NCBI GenBank assembly: GCA_030150135.1 | Contig: JASLGO010000123.1 | Location: 1 to 28,296 of the forward strand | DNA length: 28,296 bases | Source of the DNA: Aquirhabdus sp. | GTDB taxonomy: Bacteria > Pseudomonadota > Gammaproteobacteria > Pseudomonadales > Moraxellaceae | Reading direction: 5' to 3' | Shown: positions 16,498-24,737 of the stretch, one piece after another | How positions within the stretch are numbered: the first letter of the stretch is position 1 | How the letters are laid out: each line of letters begins with the position of its first letter | Position numbers and translations under genes: made by a program | Notes under the pieces: generated by a model | Told to the model about the DNA's origin: nothing | The model's database searches: none | What the model saw: the letters and a program-made list of their open reading frames with translations, nothing else

Positions 16498-17838
16498 ATG
16501 CAAATTACGACTGAAGTGGTCTCTGGGCTAGAACGCCGCCTGAATATCACCGTTCCAGCGCAACGCCTTAAAACCCAATTCGATGCACGCTTGAAGCGCG
16601 TTGCGAAAACAATCAAAGTGAACGGGTTCCGTCCAGGCAAAGTACCACTTTCACGCGTTCAAGCTGAATATGGCGCATCGATTCAACAAGATGTCATCAA
16701 CGACCTCGTTCGCGACACTATTTTTGAAGCGATCGAACAAGAAAAAATTAATGCAGTTGGCATGCCAAACATCGAATCTGTTGATGTTAACGATGAAGGT
16801 TTGGTCTACAAAGCATTGGTGGAAATATATCCAGAAGTGACTGTAAATAGCTTCGATAGCATTGCTGTTGAACGTCAAATCAGCACTGTGAGCGATGCTG
16901 ATGTAGACACCATGATCGACAATCTACGCAAACAACGCCAAGTTTTTGCTGCTAAGAAAAATGGCAAAGCCGCTGATGGCGATCAGGTGACATTTGATTT
17001 CGAAGGCAGCATTGATGGTGTATTGTTTGATGGTGGCGCGGCAAAAGACTTTAAACTTGTGCTTGGCTCAAACAAAATGATTCCTGGCTTTGAAGCTGGC
17101 ATCGTTGGCATGAAAAAAGGCGAAGAAAAAGTCATTGATGTGACATTCCCAGCCGATTATCAAGCTGAAAACCTCGCTGGCAAACTTGCTCAATTCAAAA
17201 TCAATGTATCACTGGTTGAAAGTGCAAAGCTTCCAGAAATTGATGCAGAATTTTTGAAATTATTCGGTATTGAACTGGCTCCAGAAGCAGGTGGTATCGA
17301 TAAGCTCAAAGCTGACGTACGTAAAAACATGGAACGCGAAGTTAAAAACAGCTTACGCAATCAATTGAAACAACAAACATTTGATGCAGTATTAGCAGCA
17401 AATGAAATTGCAGTACCAAAAGCAATGGTTGCTGAAGAAATCACTCGCCAACGCAAAATGATGCTGCAACAGTTTGCTCAACAGTTTGGTGGTGCACAAC
17501 AGTTTGACGAAAATATGCTTCCTGATGAGCTGTTCCAAGAAAAATCAGAACGTTCAGTGAAACTGGGCGTATTGATCAGCAAAGTGATCGCTGATGCAAA
17601 CCTTCAGGTTGATCAAGATCGCGTCAAAGCAATGATTGCTGAATCTGCTGAATCTTATGAAGATCCTGCTGAAGTGATTGAATACTACACCAACGACAAG
17701 CAACAACGCGCTCAAGTTGAAGCCGTTGTTCTGGAAGATCAAGTCGTTGATCATATTCTTGCTGGTGCAAAAATCACCGAAGTGACTGTTGATTATCAAG
17801 AGCTTTTAAAACGCAATCAACAGCAACAACAAGGTTAA
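16498..17838 (+). CDS. tig: Trigger factor (ribosome-associated chaperone / peptidyl-prolyl isomerase)
   Basis: This 446-residue protein has the standard trigger factor layout and length: N-terminal ribosome-binding domain with the signature GFRPGKVP (residues 43-50), an FKBP-type isomerase domain (about 155-240, with VTFDFEGSIDG and MIPGFEAGIVGMKKGE), and a helical C-terminal chaperone domain ending in a Gln-rich tail. It binds at the ribosome exit tunnel and shields nascent chains. It lies upstream of clpP and clpX, the order common in gammaproteobacteria. A strong terminator separates it from clpP, so the proteases have their own promoter. The spelling of the N terminus is Acinetobacter-like. 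Confidence 0.97.
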   Translation: MQITTEVVSGLERRLNITVPAQRLKTQFDARLKRVAKTIKVNGFRPGKVPLSRVQAEYGASIQQDVINDLVRDTIFEAIEQEKINAVGMPNIESVDVNDEGLVYKALVEIYPEVTVNSFDSIAVERQISTVSDADVDTMIDNLRKQRQVFAAKKNGKAADGDQVTFDFEGSIDGVLFDGGAAKDFKLVLGSNKMIPGFEAGIVGMKKGEEKVIDVTFPADYQAENLAGKLAQFKINVSLVESAKLPEIDAEFLKLFGIELAPEAGGIDKLKADVRKNMEREVKNSLRNQLKQQTFDAVLAANEIAVPKAMVAEEITRQRKMMLQQFAQQFGGAQQFDENMLPDELFQEKSERSVKLGVLISKVIADANLQVDQDRVKAMIAESAESYEDPAEVIEYYTNDKQQRAQVEAVVLEDQVVDHILAGAKITEVTVDYQELLKRNQQQQQG

Positions 17839-17872
17839 TTGACAAAAACTTCACTTGAAAAAGTGAATCCGT

Positions 17873-17901
17873 AAAAAAAGACGCGAAATGCGTCTTTTTT
17901 T
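17873..17901 (+). terminator. Rho-independent terminator of tig
   Basis: The stem GACGC/GCGTC, extended by seven A:T pairs (17873-17884 with 17890-17901), has loop GAAAT and ends in a T run. A second hairpin, TTCACTT-GAAA-AAGTGAA (17850-17867), with a GNRA tetraloop, lies just before it and could stabilise the 3' end. Confidence 0.9.
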
Positions 17902-17921
17902 GCAAATAAATCGTACAGATG

Positions 17922-17953
17922 CCCTTTGCAATTTCGCACCATATCCCCCATAT
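17922..17953 (+). promoter_or_regulatory. clpP: Putative sigma32 (RpoH) heat-shock promoter of clpP
   Basis: CCCCATAT (17946-17953) matches the RpoH -10 consensus CCCCATnT, and CCCTTTGCAA (17922-17931) is an imperfect CCCTTGAA-like -35 box. The spacing is 14 bp and the site lies about 65 bp before the clpP start, after the tig terminator. clpP is a heat-shock gene in related bacteria. The -35 mismatches keep confidence moderate. Confidence 0.5.
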
Positions 17954-18016
17954 TTAGAGACTAGCTGTACTATTCATTCGCTCAATCGATGAGCCCAGTC
18001 AAAAGGAAGAAATAAG

Positions 18017-18628
18017 GTGATTGACTTGCAAAATGCTTTAGTCCCAATGGTCGTCGAACAGTCCGCACGCGGTGAACGCTCTTTTGATATTTTTTCTCGC
18101 TTGCTCCGTGAGCGCGTGATTTTCCTGACTGGTGAAGTCGAAGATCATATGGCGAATTTAGTTGTTGCTCAGCTCCTTTTTCTAGAAGCAGAGAACCCAG
18201 ATAAAGACATTCATCTCTATATTAACTCGCCTGGCGGTTCAGTCACCGCAGGGATGGCGATTTACGATACTATGCAATTTATTAAACCCGATGTATCGAC
18301 GATTTGTATTGGACAAGCTTGTTCAATGGGTTCATTCTTATTGACAGCGGGTGCAAAAGGTAAACGTTTTGCTTTGAGTAATTCACGCGTCATGATTCAC
18401 CAACCATTGGGTGGATTCCGTGGACAGGCATCGGATATCGAAATCCATGCTCGTGAAATTCTCTATATTCGCTCAAAGCTGAACAGCTTGCTTGCACACC
18501 ACACAGGTCAGTCTGTTGAAACGATCGAAAAAGATACTGATCGCGATAACTTCTTAAGCGCAGAAGCGGCTTGTGATTACGGTTTAATTGATGCAGTTTT
18601 AACGAAACGACCAAGCAGTCCAGAATAA
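18017..18628 (+). CDS. clpP: ATP-dependent Clp protease proteolytic subunit
   Basis: A 203-residue serine protease subunit that forms the 14-mer chamber fed by ClpX or ClpA. The catalytic triad is intact: S103 in ACSMGS, H128 in MIHQPLGG and D177 in TDRDN, matching E. coli S111/H136/D185 with a uniform offset of 8. The oxyanion segment SPGGSVTAG is present. The start is GTG at 18017, placed by AAGGAAG 7 bp upstream. The length is normal. It is followed after 69 bp by clpX, its unfoldase partner, and preceded by a likely heat-shock promoter. Confidence 0.97.
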   Translation: MIDLQNALVPMVVEQSARGERSFDIFSRLLRERVIFLTGEVEDHMANLVVAQLLFLEAENPDKDIHLYINSPGGSVTAGMAIYDTMQFIKPDVSTICIGQACSMGSFLLTAGAKGKRFALSNSRVMIHQPLGGFRGQASDIEIHAREILYIRSKLNSLLAHHTGQSVETIEKDTDRDNFLSAEAACDYGLIDAVLTKRPSSPE

Positions 18629-18697
18629 GCCGAAGCGTTATCGTTGTTGTTTTATTGATTTTAATATTGTTAATACCTTGTATTGTTGGGAGCACTC

Positions 18698-20044
18698 ATG
18701 TCCGATCTTACCAAAAACTCTGGTCATAGCGATAAGAGTTGCTCATTCTGCGGTAAGCGTCAGGATGAAGTCAAAAAACTGATTGCAGGTGAGGACGCTT
18801 ATATTTGCAATGAATGTATCGACATTTGCATTGACCTCGTCCAAACCCCGACTTCAACCACTTCAGGAACGTGGGCTGAACGTCCTTTGCCGAAACCTGT
18901 AGAAATCCGTGCTGCACTCGATCAGTACGTGATTGGTCAGGAGCAAGCAAAGAAAACGCTCGCCGTTGCGGTCTATAATCACTACAAACGTCTCAAAGCA
19001 TCGCATAACGTGCCATCCAAAACAGGTGCGCGCGATGCGATGGTCGAGCTGTCCAAAAGTAATATTTTGCTCGTTGGCCCAACGGGTTCTGGTAAAACAT
19101 TGCTCGCTCAAACTTTGGCGCGTTTGCTTGATGTTCCTTTTGCCATGGCTGATGCCACAACACTGACCGAAGCAGGTTATGTCGGTGAAGATGTTGAAAA
19201 TATCGTGCAGAAGCTACTGCAAAAAGCTGAGTACGATGTCGAAAAAGCACAAATGGGCATTATCTATATCGACGAGATCGATAAGATTAGCCGCAAGAGC
19301 GACAATCCATCTATCACCCGCGACGTGTCAGGTGAAGGCGTACAACAAGCACTATTGAAGATGATTGAAGGCACTGTGGCTTCAATTCCACCGCAAGGCG
19401 GACGCAAACATCCTCAGCAAGAATTTGTTCAAGTCGACACATCCAACATTCTGTTTATTTGCGGCGGAGCATTTGCTGGACTTGAAAAAGTCGTGAAGCA
19501 GCGTAGCGAAAAAGGCGGGATTGGTTTCGGCGCAGATGTGAAGAGCAAAGATGCAACCAAAACGCTAGGCCAATTGTTCCGTGAAGTTGAACCTGAAGAT
19601 TTGATTAAATACGGTTTGATTCCTGAGTTCATCGGTCGTCTGCCAGTCTTAGCAACCTTGGAAGAGCTGGATCAAGAAGCACTGATTCAGATTTTGACTG
19701 AGCCTAAGAATGCCTTGGTGAAGCAATATCAACGCTTATTTGAAATGGAAAATGTGGACTTGTCGTTTGATCAAGCTGCATTACAAGCTGTTGCCAAAAA
19801 AGCATTGGATCGCAAAACAGGTGCACGTGGATTACGTTCTATTTTAGAAAATGTCCTGCTTGATACCATGTACGATCTTCCATCGATGAAAGATGTTGGC
19901 ACTGTTGAGATTAATGAAGCAGTGATTAACAATAGCGAAAAACCAACACTGAAAGCAGATCGTTTAGCACATCAAGCGAATGACCAAAGTAATGATCCAA
20001 TTGATCATTTGAAAGTTCTAGAGACTACACAGAAACTTGCATAA
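18698..20044 (+). CDS. clpX: ATP-dependent Clp protease ATP-binding subunit ClpX
   Basis: A 448-residue AAA+ unfoldase. The N-terminal zinc-binding domain has C15, C18, C37 and C40 (CSFC...CNEC). Walker A is GPTGSGKT (127-134), Walker B IIYIDEIDKI, the substrate-pore loop GYVGED, the RKH loop GGRKHPQQ, the ClpP-docking IGF loop within KGGIGFGAD, and sensor 2 GARGLRS. The ATG at 18698, preceded by GGGAG, gives the usual N terminus; a TTG 15 bp earlier is not needed. It recognises, unfolds and feeds substrates to ClpP encoded just upstream. The weakly conserved tail (after about residue 415) is polar and typical of the genus. Confidence 0.97.
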   Translation: MSDLTKNSGHSDKSCSFCGKRQDEVKKLIAGEDAYICNECIDICIDLVQTPTSTTSGTWAERPLPKPVEIRAALDQYVIGQEQAKKTLAVAVYNHYKRLKASHNVPSKTGARDAMVELSKSNILLVGPTGSGKTLLAQTLARLLDVPFAMADATTLTEAGYVGEDVENIVQKLLQKAEYDVEKAQMGIIYIDEIDKISRKSDNPSITRDVSGEGVQQALLKMIEGTVASIPPQGGRKHPQQEFVQVDTSNILFICGGAFAGLEKVVKQRSEKGGIGFGADVKSKDATKTLGQLFREVEPEDLIKYGLIPEFIGRLPVLATLEELDQEALIQILTEPKNALVKQYQRLFEMENVDLSFDQAALQAVAKKALDRKTGARGLRSILENVLLDTMYDLPSMKDVGTVEINEAVINNSEKPTLKADRLAHQANDQSNDPIDHLKVLETTQKLA

Positions 20045-20061
20045 CAGACAACTGTAAAAAT

Positions 20062-20086
20062 GCCGCCCAATTGAGGCGGCTTTTTT
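20062..20086. terminator. Bidirectional terminator between clpX and hemW
   Basis: GCCGCC/GGCGGC (20062-20067 with 20075-20080) is followed by six T on the plus strand and preceded by an A run, so it can serve clpX and the converging hemW. A second, GC-rich, 9-bp perfect hairpin GGGTGGGTT-CTA-AACCCACCC (20121-20141) lies 4 bp before the hemW stop and has no T run on either side. Confidence 0.9.
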
Positions 20087-20144
20087 ATATCAGGGCAGGT
20101 TTAAAGATTCCAATTGGTAGGGGTGGGTTCTAAACCCACCCTTA

Positions 20145-21353
20145 TTACGAAAACTTCGCTAAAACTTCATTCAAATAATTAAAACCCAATGGCGTACATT
20201 TCAATACATCAGGGTTGTCATCTATTAATTTTTCTCGCTGAAGCTGTTGAACTATTTCTTGCACCACATCAAATTCCAATCCAGTACGCTCTGTAAAATA
20301 CGCCCGCGGCACTCCCTCCACAAGACGAAGGGCATTCATCATAAATTCAAATGGCAAATCTACAGCAGCAACAGCCTCATGCTGCAAAGCTGGTGCAGGA
20401 ATTTGGGCGAGATAATCTTTTGGCAGGCGAGACTTCTGGAAACGATAGATCGTCAGAGGCTCAGTACTCTTTATGTTCGATTCATTTGAAGTTGTTACCT
20501 TACCATGCGCACCAGCACCAATCGCCAAATAATCACCAAACTGCCAATAGTTCAAATTATGCTGACTTGGACGCTCTTTTGCCCATGCCGACACTTCATA
20601 TTGAACAAAGCCATGTGCACGCAGCAGCGCCTCACCAGCAGCCTGAATATCCGCCAAACGATCATCATCAGGCAGTATCGGTTGAGTCCTAAAAAATACC
20701 GTATTTGGCTCAATCGTCAACTGATACCATGAAATGTGCGTTGCCCCGCAATCGATCGCACTTTGTAAATCAAATAAAGCCTGCTCGACGGTTTGTTCAG
20801 GTAAACCATGCATTAAATCCACATTTAATCGTGTAAATCCATCTGCTTTGGCACGTCGAATAGCTTGCCTTGCCTCCTCAGACCCATGAACACGTCCAAG
20901 CGTTTGCAGCAGTGCATCATCAAACGTCTGCACTCCTAAAGACAATCGGTTTATTCCTGCATCCAAATATTCAACAAAAGGCGCATGTTCCAACGTGCCT
21001 GGATTGGCTTCTAACGTAATCTCACAATCATCTGTAAACGTAAATAGCTTGCGGAGTTTGGCAAATAACCATTGGTAGCCTGTTGCAGAAATTAACGATG
21101 GCGTTCCACCGCCGATGAACACACTCGACAATGCACGACCCGCAGCCCATGTCACTTGTTCTGCGGCATCCGCAACCAAGGCAGCTAAATATTCTTGCTC
21201 TAAACTGAGCGATAATGTGCCGTCGGCTGAAAAAGTACCTTGCGGCACGGCATGTGAATTAAAATCACAATACGGACACTTCTTCACGCACCAAGGCATA
21301 TGAATGTACAATGCTAATGGAATATGATGCGAACCATCTAAAAAAAGACTCAA
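20145..21353 (-). CDS. hemW: Radical SAM heme chaperone HemW (formerly HemN-like)
   Basis: A 402-residue radical SAM protein with the 4Fe-4S motif C22-x3-C26-x2-C29 (PWCVKKCPYCDFNSH), FIGGGTPSL, EANPGTLE, LSLGVQTFD, NVDLMHGLPEQT, and the C-terminal HemN domain with HNLNYWQFGDYLAIGAGAHGK. True HemN has a CxxxCxxCxC motif; this one lacks the fourth cysteine and has HemW wording, so heme trafficking rather than coproporphyrinogen oxidation is the likely role. The start is TTG at 21353. The next Met (residue 19) would remove the first conserved strand, and AGGA lies about 10 bp upstream. It diverges from the EVE gene across 14 bp. Confidence 0.92.
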   Translation of the reverse strand: MSLFLDGSHHIPLALYIHMPWCVKKCPYCDFNSHAVPQGTFSADGTLSLSLEQEYLAALVADAAEQVTWAAGRALSSVFIGGGTPSLISATGYQWLFAKLRKLFTFTDDCEITLEANPGTLEHAPFVEYLDAGINRLSLGVQTFDDALLQTLGRVHGSEEARQAIRRAKADGFTRLNVDLMHGLPEQTVEQALFDLQSAIDCGATHISWYQLTIEPNTVFFRTQPILPDDDRLADIQAAGEALLRAHGFVQYEVSAWAKERPSQHNLNYWQFGDYLAIGAGAHGKVTTSNESNIKSTEPLTIYRFQKSRLPKDYLAQIPAPALQHEAVAAVDLPFEFMMNALRLVEGVPRAYFTERTGLEFDVVQEIVQQLQREKLIDDNPDVLKCTPLGFNYLNEVLAKFS

Positions 21354-21354
21354 A

Positions 21355-21369
21355 ATAGGAACATCCTAT
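21355..21369. promoter_or_regulatory. 15-bp palindrome supplying ribosome-binding sites to both hemW and the EVE gene
   Basis: ATAGGA-ACA-TCCTAT (21355-21360 with 21364-21369) is a perfect 6-bp inverted repeat lying in the 14-bp gap between the TTG of hemW and the ATG of the EVE gene. AGGA on each strand is correctly placed for the gene reading away from it. There is no room for promoters between the starts, so each gene must be transcribed from inside the other. Confidence 0.65.
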
Positions 21370-21826
21370 GGCCTACTGGCTCATGAAATCTGAACCCGAA
21401 ACATTTGGAATTGAACATCTTAAAGCACGTGGAACCGCACTGTGGGATGGAGTACGCAATTACCAAGCCCGTAACTTCTTACGACAAATGGCAGTTGGTG
21501 ATGAGGCGCTATTCTACCATTCAAATTGCAAAGTGCCGGGAATTGTTGGTCAAATGACCATTGGTCGTGCAGGATATCCTGACCCAACACAATTTAATCC
21601 TGAACATCATTACTATGATCCAAAATCCACCCTAGAAAATCCACGCTGGACGGGTGTTGATGTTGTTTTTGGTGAAATCTGGGACAAGATGATTTCTCTT
21701 GAACAATTGCGCAATATGCCAGAACTGGCTGATCTTGCATTAGTCCGCCGAGGCAATCGCTTATCGTTGATGCCAGTAAGTGTAGAGCAATGGCAAGCCA
21801 TTATGCGTAAGCATCAGCAAAGTTAA
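21368..21826 (+). CDS. EVE domain-containing protein (THYN1-like)
   Basis: A 152-residue single-domain protein of the EVE/PUA-like fold: YWLMKSEPETFGIEHL at the start, LWDGVRNYQARNFLR, GDEALFYHSNCKVPGIVGQM and PRWTGVDVVF. It matches bacterial homologues of thymocyte nuclear protein 1 over its whole length. EVE domains are thought to bind modified bases in nucleic acids; the cellular role in bacteria is unsettled. The ATG is preceded by TAGGA at 7 bp. It is followed after 19 bp by yacG, probably in one transcript. Confidence 0.9.
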   Translation: MAYWLMKSEPETFGIEHLKARGTALWDGVRNYQARNFLRQMAVGDEALFYHSNCKVPGIVGQMTIGRAGYPDPTQFNPEHHYYDPKSTLENPRWTGVDVVFGEIWDKMISLEQLRNMPELADLALVRRGNRLSLMPVSVEQWQAIMRKHQQS

Positions 21827-21845
21827 TAGTGAGAATAAGATTATT

Positions 21846-22061
21846 ATGAATCAAACTCATACTGAAATTCCAAACCGAGAATTTCCATGTCCTCGCTGTA
21901 AAAAACCAGCACATTGGGCAGATAATCCTTTCCGCCCATTTTGTTCAGAACGTTGCAAAATGATTGATTTAGGCGCTTGGGCAAATGAAGACTATCGTGT
22001 CCCTGTGAATGATACCGCTAGACATCCCAACGAACAGGATACAGACTTTCAAGAAGACTAG
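21846..22061 (+). CDS. yacG: DNA gyrase inhibitor YacG (zinc-binding)
   Basis: A 71-residue protein with a four-cysteine zinc site (CPRCKK, then CSERCKMIDLG) and AWANEDYRVP, the full signature of the YacG family. In E. coli YacG binds GyrB and blocks gyrase binding to DNA. The C-terminal ~20 residues are polar and acidic. It lies 19 bp after the EVE gene with a weak GAGAATAAG upstream. It converges with the diguanylate cyclase gene, with 13 bp between the stops. Confidence 0.93.
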   Translation: MNQTHTEIPNREFPCPRCKKPAHWADNPFRPFCSERCKMIDLGAWANEDYRVPVNDTARHPNEQDTDFQED

Positions 22062-22074
22062 TCTTTACTACTGA

Positions 22075-23376
22075 TTAAGATGTCGAATGTAGCCGTTTAT
22101 TGGATCTCTGCGGAAAATCATCAGACTCCATATTCTGATGTGTGCTGATCGATGCAGATTGATGTGACGGCTCGACAAGATGGTCATTCAGTAAATGATT
22201 ATAATGCACAACCTGATCACGCCCTTGATCTTTGGCTTTATAAAGCGCCTGATCTGCCTGAGAAAGGATCTGATCAATACTGGTCATTCCAAAAGGTGTA
22301 AACGTAGACACACCAACACTGGAGGTCACTTTAATCACTTGACCTGTAGCCGTCTGTACGCTGATTTCAGCAATCCGCTTACGAATACGTTCAGCCACAC
22401 TCATCCCTATTTCATATGCAGAACGATATAAAACAACAATAAACTCTTCGCCACCAAAACGTCCCGCCAGATCATTCTTGCGCATCGTTGATTGTAATAA
22501 ATGCCCCACTTCACGTAGTACGCTATCTCCTGCGATATGCCCATAGGCATCATTAATTTTCTTAAAATAATCCAAATCGAGTAGCAAAATCGAAATCTGA
22601 TCGGACTCGGTACTCATCTCCAGTAAGCGTTCTAGATGCTGATTCACTGTTCGTCGGTTATACAAATTGGTCAGAGAGTCCAGTTGGCTCAGCAACGCCA
22701 CCTCACGACCACGATCATGCCATTGTTTTAAAACAAGATCTGTCGTCAATAGAATGATAATTGCTGGTGGCACAACAAAATACATCTGGCTATAGAAGTA
22801 AAATGTCGATTGGAGTTTTACATCCAGTATGTTATTTGAAAACATTGGGGCATAAGGAATCCAGCCAGAAACTCCTGCATATGCCAGTCCAGTCATCGTG
22901 ACCGCAGACATAATCGTACAGAATAAAATAATCTTTCTTGGAAATAGCGCAAAACCGACCAAAGATGTTCCCATCAAAAAAACACCAGTCGCAGGTCCCA
23001 TAGCGCCAACACCATAGCCTGTACTACACATCGCAATCACGTAGAACAGGATACTGATTGTCGGTAAATGCTGCTCCGCCCAACTACGCGCTCGCCACAC
23101 ATAACAACTCAAGCCCAGTGTTGCTGCCAAAAGAGCGATCAGAAGATCTTTCCAGATGAAAATACGAAATAATTCAACATTAATATAACGATACCATTCA
23201 TGATTCTGAAGAACGACATACATGTATAAAACATAGGAAAGATAAAGAACGAACGTAAACGCATGAAGTAAGATACTTTTTTGCAAATAGCTCCACTCCA
23301 TCACGATCACTGAACCCAGCGTGCGACGGTATAATGCGACAAGACTATTTATAGCTTTTATTTCAAGGAGCGTCAT
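22075..23376 (-). CDS. Membrane-bound diguanylate cyclase (GGDEF)
   Basis: A 433-residue protein. About six hydrophobic segments (residues ~33-215) form a membrane sensor of no family I can name. A GGDEF domain follows (about 225-390). The active site is GGEEF (308-312), catalytically allowed. The product-inhibition site R299-K-N-D302 lies exactly five residues before it, so feedback control by c-di-GMP is expected. DSLTNLYNRR and DLDYFKKIND are intact. The polar tail of ~40 residues is not conserved. It would make c-di-GMP from two GTP, affecting attachment, biofilm or pilus activity. The ATG at 23376 follows GGAAGGAAC. Confidence 0.9.
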   Translation of the reverse strand: MTLLEIKAINSLVALYRRTLGSVIVMEWSYLQKSILLHAFTFVLYLSYVLYMYVVLQNHEWYRYINVELFRIFIWKDLLIALLAATLGLSCYVWRARSWAEQHLPTISILFYVIAMCSTGYGVGAMGPATGVFLMGTSLVGFALFPRKIILFCTIMSAVTMTGLAYAGVSGWIPYAPMFSNNILDVKLQSTFYFYSQMYFVVPPAIIILLTTDLVLKQWHDRGREVALLSQLDSLTNLYNRRTVNQHLERLLEMSTESDQISILLLDLDYFKKINDAYGHIAGDSVLREVGHLLQSTMRKNDLAGRFGGEEFIVVLYRSAYEIGMSVAERIRKRIAEISVQTATGQVIKVTSSVGVSTFTPFGMTSIDQILSQADQALYKAKDQGRDQVVHYNHLLNDHLVEPSHQSASISTHQNMESDDFPQRSNKRLHSTS

Positions 23377-23799
23377 GTTCCTTCCAACCCAGTTATAGGT
23401 ATATCTAGCGCTGAAGAATGCATAGCTTCAACATCGAGATACCATCCATTTTTTGTTATTTCCGACGATCAACGCTTAAAAGTTGATCACCACTATTTGT
23501 TTGTCGCGCATCCTATAACATTGATCATTTTTTAACAACATTGGTCACTCTGCTCTTTACAATACGACTACTTAACCGCCCTGTCGCACTGCTATTTTTG
23601 ACAACTGTTTAGCATAATTCACCGAAACAACTTCTGAATTGAATAGTTGCATTCCAGATGAAAAACTTGACAGAATGCAATTTACAGAAAATTCCAATCC
23701 CTGATACTTTATTCACTGTAATTCGCTTTTTATTCTTGAAATATGATGTCATCATCGTGGTTCAACACAACATGATTCACTAGGAGTTTCGACCTCGAC
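23377..23799. promoter_or_regulatory. 423-bp divergent intergenic region between the cyclase and yafJ
   Basis: No gene is seen. The region holds three direct copies of TTGRTCA (23483-23489, 23521-23527, 23541-23547); the first forms part of a perfect inverted repeat GATCAAC/GTTGATC (23467-23473 with 23482-23488). A separate 8-bp inverted repeat TTGCATTC/GAATGCAA lies at 23647-23654 and 23673-23680. Two TTGACA boxes (23598-23603, 23667-23672) lack a well-spaced -10. The AGGAG at 23782-23786 is the yafJ ribosome-binding site, with an unusually long 13-bp spacing. Confidence 0.4.
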
Positions 23800-24618
23800 A
23801 TGTGCCAACTTCTCGGCATGAATTGCGCCACACCTACAGATATTACCTTTTCTTTTAAAGGCTTTACGCAGCGCGCAGGCGTGACATCGGATCACTCGGA
23901 TGGTTGGGGTATTGCTTTTTTTGAGCATAAAGCGTGTCGATTATTCGTCGAGAGCCAATCGGCTGTAGATTCCCCAATTGCAAACTGTCTACGCAATCAC
24001 CCCATTAAGTCAAAAAATGTGATTGCGCACATTCGTAAAGCGACTCAAGGCAAAATTGAACTCGAAAATAGTCATCCATTTATGCGCGAACTATGGGGAC
24101 GACACTGGATTTTTGCTCATAATGGTAATTTAGAAAATTATGCACCTAAGCTTGATGGGAGCTTCTTGCCTGTTGGAACAACTGATAGTGAACGCGCCTA
24201 TTGCGCGATCCTACAAAGTTTACGTGAACGCTTTGGTTATACTGAACCTACGTCAGAGCAGATTCTGGATGCTTTAGCGCAAATCGCGCCGCAAATTGCT
24301 GCGCATGGAACTTTTAATTTTATCTTGTCAAATGGGCAAGCTTTATTTGCTTATGCAACCACCAAGCTCCACTGGCTCATTCGCGCATGGCCTTTTAGCC
24401 AAGCACATTTAGTCGATATGGATGTCGAGATCGACTTTAGTAAATATACGACACCTGAAGATCGTGTTGCGGTCATAGCAACAGAACCATTGACTGACAA
24501 CGAACAATGGACAGCCTTTAAGTGTGGAGAACTGCTCGGCTTTGTGGATGGACATTTACGTTACCATCGACAAACTCAAGTGACACTGTTGTCACCGGTT
24601 GACCAGAAAACAGCTTAA
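23800..24618 (+). CDS. yafJ: Class II glutamine amidotransferase (YafJ family)
   Basis: A 272-residue protein that matches E. coli YafJ along its length. Cys2, exposed by removal of Met1, is the Ntn-type nucleophile; this fixes the start at 23800 even though the ribosome-binding site is distant. Other active-site elements are SDGWGIAF, HIRKATQG (R79), ENSHPF, AHNGN (N108-G109, oxyanion hole) and VGTTDSE. It would hydrolyse glutamine or a related gamma-glutamyl compound; the acceptor domain found in GlmS or PurF is absent and the physiological substrate is not known to me. It stands alone, with 119 bp to the converging hemH. Confidence 0.9.
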   Translation: MCQLLGMNCATPTDITFSFKGFTQRAGVTSDHSDGWGIAFFEHKACRLFVESQSAVDSPIANCLRNHPIKSKNVIAHIRKATQGKIELENSHPFMRELWGRHWIFAHNGNLENYAPKLDGSFLPVGTTDSERAYCAILQSLRERFGYTEPTSEQILDALAQIAPQIAAHGTFNFILSNGQALFAYATTKLHWLIRAWPFSQAHLVDMDVEIDFSKYTTPEDRVAVIATEPLTDNEQWTAFKCGELLGFVDGHLRYHRQTQVTLLSPVDQKTA

Positions 24619-24681
24619 GATCAGAACAAAACATCAAGCATAAGCATGCCAACAAAAAAATATCCTGATGACTAGGCTATG

Positions 24682-24726
24682 TTGAGGTTTTGTCGTTGCA
24701 ATAAAAAATGGAGGATCAAACCTCAA
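24682..24726. repeat. Inverted repeat between yafJ and hemH
   Basis: A perfect 9-bp inverted repeat TTGAGGTTT/AAACCTCAA (24682-24690 with 24718-24726) has a 27-nt loop. A smaller stem GAGG/CCTC (24711-24714 with 24721-24724) competes with it. It lies between two converging genes. Neither strand ends in a clear T run, so a terminator role is only possible. Confidence 0.4.
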
Positions 24727-24737
24727 TACACTCTAAT

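Noticed and set aside
18390..18695. 101-codon open frame on the minus strand
   Set aside because: Antisense to clpP, whose catalytic residues are intact; nothing coding-like in the shadow.
20351..20692. 113-codon open frame on the plus strand
   Set aside because: Antisense to hemW; Gln/His-rich low-complexity translation typical of a shadow frame.
20145..21353. HemN, oxygen-independent coproporphyrinogen oxidase
   Set aside because: Has CxxxCxxC followed by DFNSH rather than the CxxxCxxCxC of true HemN; it fits HemW.
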